From Jaapia argillacea MUCL 33604 (taxonomy: Eukaryota; Basidiomycota; Agaricomycetes; Jaapiales; Jaapiaceae): a stretch of DNA of 64,000 nucleotides. Position numbers and translations under genes: made by a program. Where the stretch lies: assembly GCA_000697665.1 (NCBI GenBank), contig KL197749.1, positions 184,441 through 248,440 on the forward strand, read 5' to 3'. Of the stretch, positions 47,215-58,450 are shown piece after piece. The notes beneath the pieces were generated by a model. That model had not been told where the DNA came from, made no database searches, and saw nothing but the letters and a program-made list of their open reading frames with translations. Positions within the stretch are counted from its first letter, which is position 1. Every line of letters begins with the position of its first letter.

Positions 47215-48602
47215 ATGCGAACGGTCAAGGTCGTTGTCATGGGATGCTCCGGGGTTGGAAAGACCAGTCTTCGTGGCCAGGTGTGTTGGATCACCCTCCG
47301 TCATGTTTTTGTTGTTTAACCCCTTTACTTGGCTAGTACATCTCAGGCCGGTTCTCGACAGCATACCGAGCGACCATTGGGGCTGATTTTATCAGCAAAA
47401 CATTACCGCACTATAACAACTCGGAGGACTCGGTGACCCTTCAGATATGGGTTCGTGGGCAATTGTCCTATCTCTGTCTTGGACAGCCTTCGAATAACTG
47501 ACGAACAGTGATACAACGTTATCAGGACACGGCTGGTCAGGAACGCTTTTCCAGTCTGTCAACAGCATTCTTCCGGGGTGCTGACGCCGCCATCCTCATG
47601 TTCGACGTTAACCAGCCTCAGACATTGGAAGCTCTGATAAAATGGTGGACGGAGTTCAAGGACAAGGCGCCACTTCTCGACGAGGAAGCAGAGGACTATT
47701 GCTGTATTATTGTTGGAAATAAGGTTGACTTGGCGGATGGTTCCATGCCTGCGGTTTTGGAGATGGATGCTCTTCGGTTTGTGGACAAGTTGATACCTCC
47801 TTCGCTCGTCCAATCTGCACCTCCCGACGAGGTTTACGTCGATGACTACGACTCCGCTCCAACCGTTTATGGGATCCCTGCCATATTCCAGAACGGTTAC
47901 ACAGTGCCTCCCTCCACACCACCCCGGACAACCTCCATCGACATCCATAACACTCACGGGAGTCCCATGAACACACTAACCCGGCGCTCCAAATCCCGTT
48001 CTCGAAGTCGCTCAAAGTTTCTGTCTGGCACAGTAACGACAACACACACAACTCTGAGCATTTACCACACTCCTTCCTCGTCTATCTTTGACATGTACGA
48101 ATCAGCTCGATCATCGCCTACCCCAGGATCACCTTCTTCCACCGGCCGCGTAACTCGCTCAGTGTCCCCTTCTCCAACCCGTTCCACCGAAACTCGTCGA
48201 CGCAATCGTTCTTCGCTGAGACGACTTTCGTCCTTATCCATGTCCACAACCTCCACAGCCCCCACCATCACGCCTAGCTTATTCTATCGCCATCAAGCTG
48301 GCCCACACACAAATCAAGACTCACCGCCAACCACACTTCAACTGCCGCCCCTGCCTCCCTCACCAGAAAGGCGCCCAAAACTTTTCTTCACTTCGGCCAA
48401 GACAGGCGAAGGTGTGAAAGATGTTTTTGAGTATCTCGCCAAGAGAGTGGTGATGAAGTGGGAGTATGAAGAGGCGGTGGATGCTCGAGTTATGCATTAT
48501 CAGGAGGCCAGCGGGTTGGGAAGCACCAGCGTAATCCGGTTAGACGATGTCACCGGGAGGCGGAAAACTGCGGGAAGGTTAGGGTCTTGTTGCTCTTCGT
48601 AG
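47215..48602 (+). CDS. Ypt7/Rab7-like small GTPase with a large insertion
   Basis: Rab-family GTPase, probably acting in late endosome or vacuole traffic. The start at 47215 gives MRTVKVVVMGCSGVGKTSLR (P loop). Two introns follow; the second joins VTLQIW to DTAGQERFSSLS (switch II). Effector loop: YRATIGADFISKTLP. G4 is VGNKVD and G5 is FFTSAKTGEG. The C-terminus is GSCCSS, a double-Cys prenylation type. G4 and G5 are normally about 30 residues apart; here about 210 residues intervene, Ser/Pro/Arg-rich (RRSKSRSRSRS, SPTPGSPSST). The reading frame is open throughout and contains no intron-like border that would remove the insert. Ypt7 identity is inferred from the N-terminal half. Confidence 0.85.
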
Positions 48603-48914
48603 TGCTCATCCTCCCCTTGGCGCCCTGGATCTACTGATGTTAGATATCTTTATCCACGATCTTTATTCCGTTTGGGCTGCGACTATACACATCTCGAACT
48701 TGGCCACTCACTGTACGCTCTCATACCTCTGTAACTTCACTTATCATACGGAAACCGATGTTACATATGCTGCCATTTTCGAGTGCAACATAGTACAATG
48801 GGTAAGACAATAACAACAGAAAGCGATGAAAAAATACAACAGGTTGAACTCCACGACATAATATTGACTGATAACAAAACACGTCCCCACGCTTTTGTCG
48901 ACGCCTCAACCAAC
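48603..48914. other. Convergent 3' ends
   Basis: 312 bp between the Rab gene and the second aldehyde dehydrogenase, tail to tail. Nothing else seen. Confidence 0.6.
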
Positions 48915-50761
48915 TTACATCTTGTGGCCAAGGTTGACGTGAACGGCCTTGACAGCAGTGTAGCTGGAGGTCGTGATGAGTAAGTCACCGAGGCGCGAAA
49001 GAAAGTGGAAGACGTACTTGAGAAGGGCATACTCGCCGAGTTCACGGCCGATACCTGATTGCTTGAAGCCACCGAAGGGAACCTGGGGGTTCAAGGTGTT
49101 CGCGCAGTTGACCCAGGCAGTACCAGCCTTCAATTTGTGCGCAGTGCGAAGGGCGCGGTTGATATCTTGTGAGAAGACAGCGGCAGCCAAACCATACATG
49201 GTGTCGTTCGCTTGCTTGATGACATCTATGAAGAAGAAGAGTGTCAAATCGAAATTCCAGAGATGTAAGAAGTCGACAAGTCTCGCCTTCTTCATCCTCA
49301 AACTTGATGACAACACCGACGGGCCCGAAGATCTCCTCCTGGACGATCTTCATGGTGGGCTTGGTGTTTGTGAAGATGGTAGGCTGGATGAAGTAACCTT
49401 CGGTACCGTGGCGCTCACCACCTGTGTGGACGGTGGCGCCATCCTTCTTGCCAGACTCAATGTAGCCCATGATGCGCTGCAAAAATTCGCTTCATAAAAC
49501 GATATCTCGAGATAAAGCAGCGAAACTCACGTCATATTGAATCTGAGAGACCTGAGGGCCTTGGTAGGAGTCAGCGGCGAAGGGGTCGCCAACCTTGAGG
49601 GCTTTCGTCCTCTCTGTGAAAGCAGCAAGGAATTTGTCGTAAATCCCTGATTGGACGAAGATACGAGATCCTGCGCAGCAAGCCTGCCCGTGGTTCCAGC
49701 TGCCAAGATGATTAGATACGACAGATAAAGATAACATTTTCCCAAGTGTAACTCACAAGATCCCGTGCACGGACCAGCCGACGGCAGTGTCAAGATCGGC
49801 ATCATTGAAGATAATGTTCGGGCTCTTGCCGCCCAACTCGAGGGTGACGTTCTTCAAGTTGGTCTTGGCAGCAGCCTCCATGATCTTCCTTCCGACGAGG
49901 GTGCTGCCAGTGAAGGCAACCTTCTCGATGTGAGGGTGCTCGGAAATGGCCTGACCGACGGTCTGACCGTAACCAACAATGACGTTCACGACACCAGGGG
50001 GAAATCCGGTTTCCTTGATGATCGAGCACATGCGAAGGGCGGTGAGAGGAGTGAACTCGGAGGGTTTGAGGACGACGCAGTTTCCGGTTGCGAGAGCGGG
50101 GCCGAGCTTCCACGACATCATCAAAAGGGGGAAGTTCCAGGGGATGATCTGCCCGACGACACCAATGGGCTCATGACGAGTGTAGGCGAGCTTGTTCTCG
50201 TCGGTTTCGATGACCTGACCATGGTTCTTGTCGGCCCAGCCGGCGTAGTACCGAATGCAAGCAATGGACGCGGTAACATCGACGTTCTTTGCCCACCAGA
50301 AGGTCTTTCCTTTAAAATCGATCAAGATCAGAGATCGGTCGCCCAACGAGATATGATCAACCAACCGTTATCAAGAGCCTCGATTGCGGCGAGTTCATCA
50401 GCAGCGGCTTCCATCAAATCAGCCATCTTGTTCAGAAGTTTTCCACGCTCCGCTCCCGCGGTCTCCAAACCCCATGTCGTATCGAAGGCCTTCTGGGCTG
50501 CGACAACAGCTGTGTCGACATCCTTGGAAGTACCCTCGGCGATCTTAGTCACGACCTTCCCGTTGGTAGGGTTAACAACACTGGACAAAGAGGGTAACTG
50601 TAAGCAAAGCACGGATCCAAGGGGGAAGGAAATGATATGCACTCAATCGTTGTACCATCAGCACCGCCCACAAACTGGCCATTGATAAAAAGGCCGGTGG
50701 GGAAAGAGGTCTTCCCGGTGAATACGGGAGTGTTGAATTCGTGCGTGAAGGTGGTGGTCAT
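48915..50761 (-). CDS. NAD(P)-dependent aldehyde dehydrogenase, copy 2
   Basis: Paralogue of the gene at 26.2-28.4 kb, with the same exon logic and the same tail ([15 protein letters not shown]). Start at 50759-50761 ([19 protein letters not shown]). Motifs: [74 protein letters not shown], catalytic Cys in [58 protein letters not shown] box lies 50 bases upstream, suggesting strong expression. Codon third positions look more C-rich than in copy 1, in line with that. A 306-codon antisense frame across the gene is a shadow. Complete. Confidence 0.95.
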
Positions 50762-50810
50762 GATGGGGTGTAAGGAAATCGATGACCTCCCTTCGCCTTA
50801 TTATCACCTC

Positions 50811-50816
50811 TTTATA
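50811..50816 (-). promoter_or_regulatory. TATA box of aldehyde dehydrogenase copy 2
   Basis: TATAAA on the minus strand 50 bases above the ATG at 50761. Confidence 0.6.
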
Positions 50817-52815
50817 AGCCATTCTTCGGAATCCTGCGGGTATTGATATCCACGGCTATGGAGGTCCGACTTGCTTCTCTCGCAGGAGATCAATTCAGCT
50901 GAGGAGGGTAGCGGTCAGATGACCAACGATCGTCCTAAAGTTGGCGCAATCCGTTCGACGTGTGTCTTCGAAGTTACACGCCACAGGAGGAGGAGCCAGT
51001 TACGGCAGGCAAGATACCTTCGAAGGAGGGGCATAAACGAATGCAGGACGATCCGTACCAGTAAGAAGGTGATGGGCAGGTGAGGTTGCGATGATAGCAC
51101 AAGGGGTGATCAACGACAGTTTGGTGCAAGTGACCTCCATTGACTTTCGATCGCTGGCGATACGCTCGAGCTAGGAACAATGGGGCCCCGCACGACCCCG
51201 CATTTTGTTCAGAGTTGCTTGATGGGTCAGGAGATGCAAAGAGAAGTGATCCCAGTGGATGAATGATACACGTTCAAGGAGCAACCCCGTGTCGGGACCT
51301 GGAAGGAACTACGCCTCGGCTGCAAATTCCAGCTCTGGAGCGATCGTGATGGTTCAACAGTTCACCACAAGCTTCACGACCACCTTGATAATCAGAAATG
51401 CTCAAGTCCAGCTCGCCTCCTGGTGATGTCTTTCCATATTTTCAAGAAACGCAGAGTTGTGGATGATATAGAAGTAGAGAGCATGTCTATTTTCAGACGA
51501 TATGAAATCAATAGAACCAGAGGGTAGGTAGATACCATGCTGATGCCGAAGAGTCTAAGTGGCAAGATCGAGCAAAAACATCGACAGTTTGGAGCGAAAG
51601 GATCCGTCGGGCATCCTTGTGGCGCCTTTGCTAGCCTCTGCTGCTACCCCATATCTCGGTCGCATTCTTCGGTGTATAGAGGAGCCTTAGCGCTCGAGCA
51701 GGTGCGCTTGCGGACGCCCACAGTAATGATCGACGCCCCATACCCGCTTTCGTTCAGCGCTGTCATCTTCATTACTTCGTGGGACGGACTTGTCTCCGAG
51801 CCCGATGTATTTGAAATGCGACCATATGTTGCGTCGGGGTGATTGGAATTACAGAGAGAAGTATGTCAACAGCAGTCAAAGGTTTAGATGTCGTCTTTGC
51901 GGGGGTATCTGGGACAACAGAAGGTGAGATCGTGGGGGGAGATAGCACTCAGATAGAAGGACATACGTACGTACGCGGGGGGTAAGTACGCTATCCCCAA
52001 AGCTCAAGCAAAACATCATATCTCCGGGCAGAAGCGTGTGCGGAAACATTCATCCTGTAGATCTTCCTAGACCTTGGCAGGCTGTATGATATCGCCGCGG
52101 TGTTCGCAGTGAGGAATTGCTAGTTCAGTCGTGGAGGGCAGGAATCCGAGGTGTCTGTCCCGCTTTCGGAAGAGGTCGATGAGATGCAATGTGGGAAGTC
52201 GATCGTGATGCGGACGGGAGGTGTAGAGTTGAAATTTGATCGCGACGGAACCGAGGGGTTATTGGATTGCGTGAAGTTCTGAAGGGGTAAACATCGGACT
52301 TGTGTGAGGTTCGGAGGGGACTCAAAGGTGCGAGATCATCGCAAAGGTGGAGCAGAGGGCCTAACCAGGCAAATGGGGTGTACGACGAGAAATCGAGAAT
52401 TGACGGCGAACAATGAGGCAGGAAAGAAACGCGCTGGGCGTTAATGAAATTGTTTGCTTACCGGTCCGCGATACAGTGATGGAAAACAACAGTTCGAGAT
52501 GGGGGGAACTCAGGGAAGCCCCACAGCTACGCGACGCGGGGGTTGACAATGCCGATATATCACAAGGATAACAGGATAATCAAGGGGTCTGAGATTTGAG
52601 ATAACCTGGGGGCCGGGGACGAGCGCCTCGAGGCTCGGTGACGACTTGCACCAAACGTGAACTTAAGGGGAACGTATTGCAGCACAAATGGCGCAATGTG
52701 GAGGGGGAGGGGGATTTGAGGAAACGTACACTGAAGGTGTGATGGTACTTCCTGCGATCGGAAAGGGGCGTCTGAGGGGAGTTCAACTTGTGGGGGCGTT
52801 TCGACCGCCACAGAT
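50817..52815. other. Intergenic, 2 kb
   Basis: Upstream of aldehyde dehydrogenase copy 2. Short frames only, no domain. Simple ACGT repeats near 51960-51975 (CATACGTACGTACG). Nothing else recognised. Confidence 0.5.
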
Positions 52816-53040
52816 TTACGAACGTGTCGCCAAGGCTCTTGCATCAACTCGGCGAGGTTTGATGGCTAACGAGAGCCCTGATGGATGAATATATCAGCGA
52901 AGATTTTGAATGATGCAGAATATAGCGAAGCGAATATTTACTTACCAGGATCTTGCTCAGATACGAAGACAACGATAGGAGCTCGTAGTGGTCGCCCGCC
53001 TGTGCGGTGCAACCCTGTTATGGACGTGCTCCCATACGAG
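52816..53040 (-). other. Possible coding exons of unknown product
   Basis: The minus strand reads TGLHRTGGRPLRAPIVVFVS, EQDP up to a GTAAGT donor near 52945. Across an intron ending CATCAG it continues LSLAIKPRRVDARALATRS to a TAA at 52816-52818, with matching phase. The amino-acid flavour and splice fit suggest a real 3' end, but only about 130 bases separate it from the stop of the NAT9-like gene and no start was found. It may be a small gene or chance. Confidence 0.25.
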
Positions 53041-53169
53041 TGAAGGCAATGTTAGAGATAAATTCCAGCAAATGTGAGATATCGATGTAAAGCAGCGAGG
53101 ATTCGAGTCCTTTTCTTCGCTGGAGAGGAGAGAGTGGACAAGATCGTATCACGAGGCATCTATACGAAG

Positions 53170-54296
53170 TTAAAGTGGCTGCCAGTTAATTACTCTCCGT
53201 TCGCCCGTTTCCCAAATCACCATCTCACGCCTAACACAACGCATCTCGACCTCTCCGAATACCGCGACTCGTTTAACAACATCAAAACCCACCTTTTCAA
53301 ATAACCTGATACTTGGCGTATTTGTCTCTGCGACTCGCGAGACCAGGTGTTTGGGCAAGAGGGGGAACGGGATGGGTGCCAACTTGGCAGGCGAATCCAA
53401 GTGGAGGGGATTTGACGTTGATTCTGGAGGGGGGAAGGGGGAAGTCACGTAGGAGAGCAGAAGACCAAGCGCAGAGAGGGCATGACCCTTCCGGCGGTAT
53501 TCTGGCTCTGCAGAATGTGGGGTGATCGTGATGGAAACACAGGGGGAGATGGGGGAAAGGTCACGCCAAACCATAGCAATAGTTTCGATATACCAATAAG
53601 GTGATGTCGTCAAGGGGGAAAAAATCAAAAGTGTCAGCTGACGCTGTATTTGCGACCAAAGGAGGTAAAGTGCAAGAGGGCGGTGTTAGGTGTTGTGCTT
53701 ACCGGCGATCATAATCTCGACCTCAGCTTCGAAATCTGGGTCCTCTCCTCCATCTTCCGCGTGTGGGGAGCCTTTGAGGAATAGGTTGACGTCGCCGATC
53801 ATGGGCAAAGTGGAGAGGGATGAAGGGGTAAGGTCGACCAGGTCCGTTGGGGTGGCCCGGGCCAGGACGATGAACGTTAACTCTGTTGCGGCCAAAGGAG
53901 GGGCCCGTCAGCAACGGAAGGCCCAGGGGAGGCGCGAATGGACTCGCTGTCTTCATCCTCTCGCCATTTCTCTAAAGCCGTTCCATCAGCGAATGGCACT
54001 AGGACGAATCGGGCACAAGTCTCACTCTGCATCTCGTACTCTTCTTCCAACGTGAGCGGCTCGCTCGCGGTCAGTTCCCGCAACTCCGCGCTGGACATCC
54101 ATTGGTGATATTTCTGCGGCCTGGTTTCAGAGGAGAGATTTTTTTATGGGCGCTAGACGGAAACGTACGGCGACATGTTCTTCCCTACGTACAACTCTCT
54201 CAGCAATCACGAGAGATCTAGAAATGTCACAACGTGCCTGTATGGAACGAGGACAACTTTCTCCCCGATGAGTACTGTTTCCTGGTTTAACAGCAT
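53170..54296 (-). CDS. NAT9-like N-acetyltransferase (GNAT)
   Basis: GNAT acetyltransferase related to human NAT9, which acts on N-termini and influences microtubule stability. Spliced reading: [139 protein letters not shown] is the acetyl-CoA loop. The conserved order and wording ([29 protein letters not shown]) are typical. Two introns must start with GC rather than GT (54185-54237; 53883-53947), and exon 2 is only 16 bases (54169-54184). There is a Pro-rich insert after SYVTSPF. Start chosen at the first ATG of the NAT9 N-terminal motif. Confidence 0.85.
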
Positions 54297-55216
54297 CAGT
54301 ATACCGCTTGAACACTGAGAATCGACGTCGCTGAGGCAACTGCTTTCGAACGGAAGTCGGTCACCATCTGATTGTCCGATGCGCCTGAGTTCCACGTTGG
54401 GCCGTCGATTGCCCAAATTTGGCCAAAAAAAAAGACTAATTACGCGAGCTCCTTTACCCCGCATTTGTCTTCGACTCTCGCCTTCCCCCTCGTTCGTGAA
54501 AAATTTTGCGTTGCGGTTCAATCTCCCCACATCTTCAGCGGGTCATATTGTCATGCTTTCTCTGTCAATCCACAAGGAATCGCTCGACGAAATGGCCATG
54601 GAATGGCGCGGATTTGACGATCCATGGACGGAAGTCCGCGTTGTGGAGCCAAGCTCCTGGTTCGTCCACTCCTCGTTTCTGGATCGACTCCCCTTCTCCA
54701 CAGGAGTTGCAAATACCTGCATCCACCCGTGGGCCGTCCTCAAGCACGGATGCCAGCGATATCGAATTCACGGATAATACATTCGTCAAGAAGCCCAAAT
54801 GCTCCCTTGGCGGACAAACTCAAAAATAGAAACCGACAGTGCGTTCGTGCGTCCGTGCGGGTCTTCGCTTCCAACGCTCTCGACCTGTTATGGTTTCCAC
54901 TTTTTCAAATGGGGGAACAGTTCTTGATACCTTGATGAGATCTCAGAGGAAGATCGCAGATGCTTCGTACCTGACGACCAAACCCCAGATCATATGATCA
55001 CTCGATTGGCAAAGGTCTCGTTGAGCTGACGCTCTTGGTATGAGTATGTGTTTTTCTGCACGAATCAGGCGGAGATTCGACATATCCTGGTGCAACGTAT
55101 AAAAGGTTCGTCGCTCAATCCACTGTCCTCCATTCGTTCGAGTTACATCCACACCTCGCCCATCACTTCAATTCGCTTTTTCACTCCCTTACTCTCCTAC
55201 TTTAATCTTTCTTACC
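54297..55216. other. Divergent intergenic region, 920 bp
   Basis: Between the NAT9-like gene and the first acetate transporter. A 132-codon frame on the plus strand (54379-54777) and overlapping ones on both strands lack domains. Holds both promoters. Confidence 0.55.
55098..55104 (+). promoter_or_regulatory. TATA box of acetate transporter copy 1
   Basis: TATAAAA 113 bases above the ATG at 55217. Copy 2 has the same element at nearly the same distance. Confidence 0.6.
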
Positions 55217-56353
55217 ATGTCCGACATCGAGAAAGCGAATGGCCGCGTCGAGCACCTCCCCCACCTCCACAACAGCGCGGTTGATCCCGTTGCCCAGCCC
55301 GGTTTCGGTCTGCGTGGTGTGCCCGTCAGGAAGTTTGGTAACCCTGGCGCTCTGTGAGTCTGCCTCTTGCGGCTCCCCATCGGTCCCCACTTATCGCATT
55401 ATGTATTTAGCGGTCTGATGTCCTTTGCGACCACAACCCTCCTCCTATCTCTCATCAATGCTAGCGCCCGAAGCGTCACTGCACCCAACATGGTCGTTGG
55501 TGTTGCAGTCTTTGTCGGTGGTCTTGCCCAACTACTCGCTGGCATGTGGGAATTCGCTGTTGGCAACACTTTCGGTGCAACAGGTAAGCTCTTCCCTCTC
55601 ACTGTCAACAATTCGTCCTCTGTCTCTTGTTTCACCCTTCATCATCTTGATATCTACGGCCGACATTGGTCTTCTGTCTTTCATTTGAATTTGTTATTTT
55701 ACCCCACACCATACGAAACTACCCCGCAATTCATATCATTTCAATGATAGGTCACACCCTCATCTTTGTTTTTTATAATTACATTTCATATATCGTCTCG
55801 CCATCAATCACGACTGATTGCTAACCCGCATTGCCTTCTAATTTTAGCCTTCTCATCATACGGTGGCTTCTGGATGTCCTATGCGACCATCCTCATCCCC
55901 GGATCCGGTATCCTCGCTGGTTACACGGATCCCCAAGAGCTCCACAACGCTTTGGGTCTTTACTTGACCGCCTGGACGATCGTCACTTTCGTCTTCCTGT
56001 AAGTACTTTTTCGTTATTCTTTTCTTTTCACCTACTCATCTCTTTATTTTGTGCCACAGCATCGCATGCTCGAGGAAGAACGGTGTCTTCGTGTTCCTCT
56101 TCTCCACCCTTATCTTCGCCTTTGCATGCCTCGCTGCCTGTATGTCCTTCCTATTCCTTTTTGACTATCTCTCAGCTGACACCTACCCCCTTGACCAGCT
56201 GAGTTCACTGGCAACGCCCACGTCCTCAAAGCCGGCGGTGTCATTGGTATCATTGTGTCATTGGTTGCATACTATGCAGCCCTTGCCACTATGTTGACCT
56301 CCGATGACTGGTTCACATTACCCCTCTTCGAGTTCCCCAAGCGGGACGAGTAG
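55217..56353 (+). CDS. GPR1/FUN34/YaaH acetate transporter, copy 1
   Basis: Plasma-membrane carrier or channel for acetate and possibly ammonium (Ady2/Ato family). MSDIEKANGRVEHLPHLHNS, then the family signature at the first helix, FGNPGALGLMSFATTTLLLS. Six membrane segments follow: MVVGVAVFVGGLAQLLAGMW, SYGGFWMSYATILIPGSGIL, ALGLYLTAWTIVTFVFL, NGVFVFLFSTLIFAFACLAA and VIGIIVSLVAYYAALATML, ending TLPLFEFPKRDE. Introns after PGAL, FGAT, FVFL and ACLAA, at the same places as in copy 2. Complete. Confidence 0.94.
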
Positions 56354-58450
56354 ATGCCGGTCTATATATGTTCGCAGGGAGCCCAACGGGTGGATGAATG
56401 ATTTCTTTTAACACAAGGGCGAACGCCCAAATCTCTGGGGGTAAAATTGTAATATTGTCTAATAGTTGTGGGACGAGGTGTGGATGGATGGGCTTTCACC
56501 TGCGGAACTTCTCGAATTGTTCGCCCTTTGTATTTGTAGAGATTTTCTGTGGTCTCGATTTATACCATAGGTGTGTGCACGGGTTTTTTCGCATAAACCT
56601 ACTGTACAGGGGATTGGTACATAATGCATGTTCTCCTATTTATCAGGATCTTTCGAGATGCCAATTGACATGATAAACCAACTCTCCTGCCCGACCGCCT
56701 CTCAAATCGATGCAGACAAGAGCTTGTGCTCATTATATTCGCACATTCTGAAATCTCACCGTCACTCTGGTGATAAAAAACCACTCACATCGACGTCGAT
56801 CCGCGTCGATCCTGTGAGAAAGGAAAGGAAGGAGGAGACGATATTCTCTCCGAGGGTTAGGTGGTTAGGGTTCGAGGGAGAACTGCCCCATCCACGTGTG
56901 CATGACATCTCCCTCCCTGATCTTCGCTGCGGTTAGCACGCCAAGGACAAGAAGGCCGACACAGCACCAGTCCGGTTCAGGGTCGCAAAACTCAAGGAGC
57001 GAAAAGGCTATCTGAAACAAACCGGATCGATAAGAAACATTTCCTCCAGACCAATAGTCAGCGAGATGTATACGTGAACTCACTTTTCGTCGTCAAGAGA
57101 ACAGTCTCACCTCGGAGTCGTGGCTTCTCCACCTTGCATTATTATGTACACCATTCTCATGTAGATCGCATCTTAATTAACGCTCTCGTTAGTTGTCGAG
57201 TAAACAGCGTCTGCCGGACTACCAGCGACGATCGGTCCCTCTGCGCCAGCGAATCCTACAGTAGTTGGTGTCAGGAAATAGCCGTAACAGGATCTTGACG
57301 AACCCTCCGCCCTGCGACAGGTACAGTATGAGGCACGAGAAGAACTGACGTTGGGCGCGAATTGAGGGGTCAGAGTCTCGGTATTGTTCGATTCTGGCAG
57401 AATGCCACGTTAAATAGGGGGATCCGCTGGCAGGAGAAGGGTGCCAAGGAAACGGTGCCCAGGATGCTCAGGGTTAACTCAATGAACTTGATCAGCGTGG
57501 AAGAAAGGCGTTGGGGGACTGTTCTTCGAAACGCTTCCTTAGGAGGAGCCCTTGTACCCCGAAGATGTAGTCGGGCAGGGCGTTGTTGGCAATATCGCTA
57601 ATCCTGTTACAGCTAGGAGCTTCGCCTGATGGGAGATGGGACGTCAATTACCTGGCGGTGCCAGCATGATCAAGGGAAGTTGCCAGATTGTTACACGTGT
57701 ACACAGGGTTCGAACAACAACATTCAACTCACCAATCAAAATAGGACAGCCAAACAGCGCTAACACCGCCAAGAGCGCCCATATCGCATCAATGTAGGTT
57801 TGGGACAAGAAGGGTTTGTACGTTTATTGAACAATCAATGTGAAGAAACAAATGATGGATGATCCGCCGTTCGCGGTGAGAACAACCCAGCGACCGAATG
57901 CAGATGTATGAAGCACGCTGGAGATAAATCGCGAACCAAATTTTGTGACCTGCGTGGCAAGAAATGAACAAAAACACGAGTGAATAGTCGAGGGATAATC
58001 AGAGCAACGAGGTGCGACAGTTCGCAAGTGAGCACAGGGTGATGCGAGGAGGGGGCTGAGGCGAACTAGGGCGAAAACTCCTCGCTGTCGAGTTGCAGAC
58101 AACATGCCGAGAAGATGTCATAACTGATCAAGCGACCAGTAAAATAGAGTTGCGGGAATCTCAAAAAGGAGATTGGACTTAGCTAACGCCATGCCTTTCC
58201 CCATCCGTCCATGATTTCTCCTTGTCCCTCTGCTACCCCTTCTCCACAAAACGTAACTCTAACAATAATGGAAGCCCCCCTGACTTCGACGGGGGTTGGT
58301 TCAATCTTGAATCAGGCGGAGCTTTGAAAGCCACCGTTGGAATGTATAAAAGACCCTCTCAAAGCATATGACCCCTCAGTTCGATCCACCTCAACCGTTT
58401 CCGCTCGACTTCATCTCGTCTAACCACCCGTCAATCTTTTATCCATAACC
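56354..58450. other. Inter-paralogue region with a possible small gene on the minus strand
   Basis: 2.1 kb between the two transporters. The minus strand shows pieces that read like exons: ALLAVLALFGCPILIG then EAPSCNRISDIANNALPDY (across a GTGAGT...CATCAG intron near 57,630-57,730), GILPESNNTETLTPQFAPN then GFAGAEGPIVAGSPADAVYS (near 57,215-57,410), and SLLEFCDPEPDWCCVGLLVL ending at about 56,865. These suggest a small membrane or secreted protein, but the chain could not be joined into one gene. Confidence 0.3.
58345..58351 (+). promoter_or_regulatory. TATA box of acetate transporter copy 2
   Basis: TATAAAA 106 bases above the ATG at 58451. Confidence 0.6.

Noticed and set aside
49765-50685. 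306-codon plus-strand open frame
   Set aside because: Exactly antisense to aldehyde dehydrogenase copy 2, whose catalytic motifs and introns are clear; low-stop antisense frames are common over GC-rich codons.
52940-53040. Possible U1 snRNA (ACTTACC near a suitable stem)
   Set aside because: The surrounding sequence does not fold into the U1 stem-loops or show an Sm site, and the minus strand explains ACTTAC as a splice donor.
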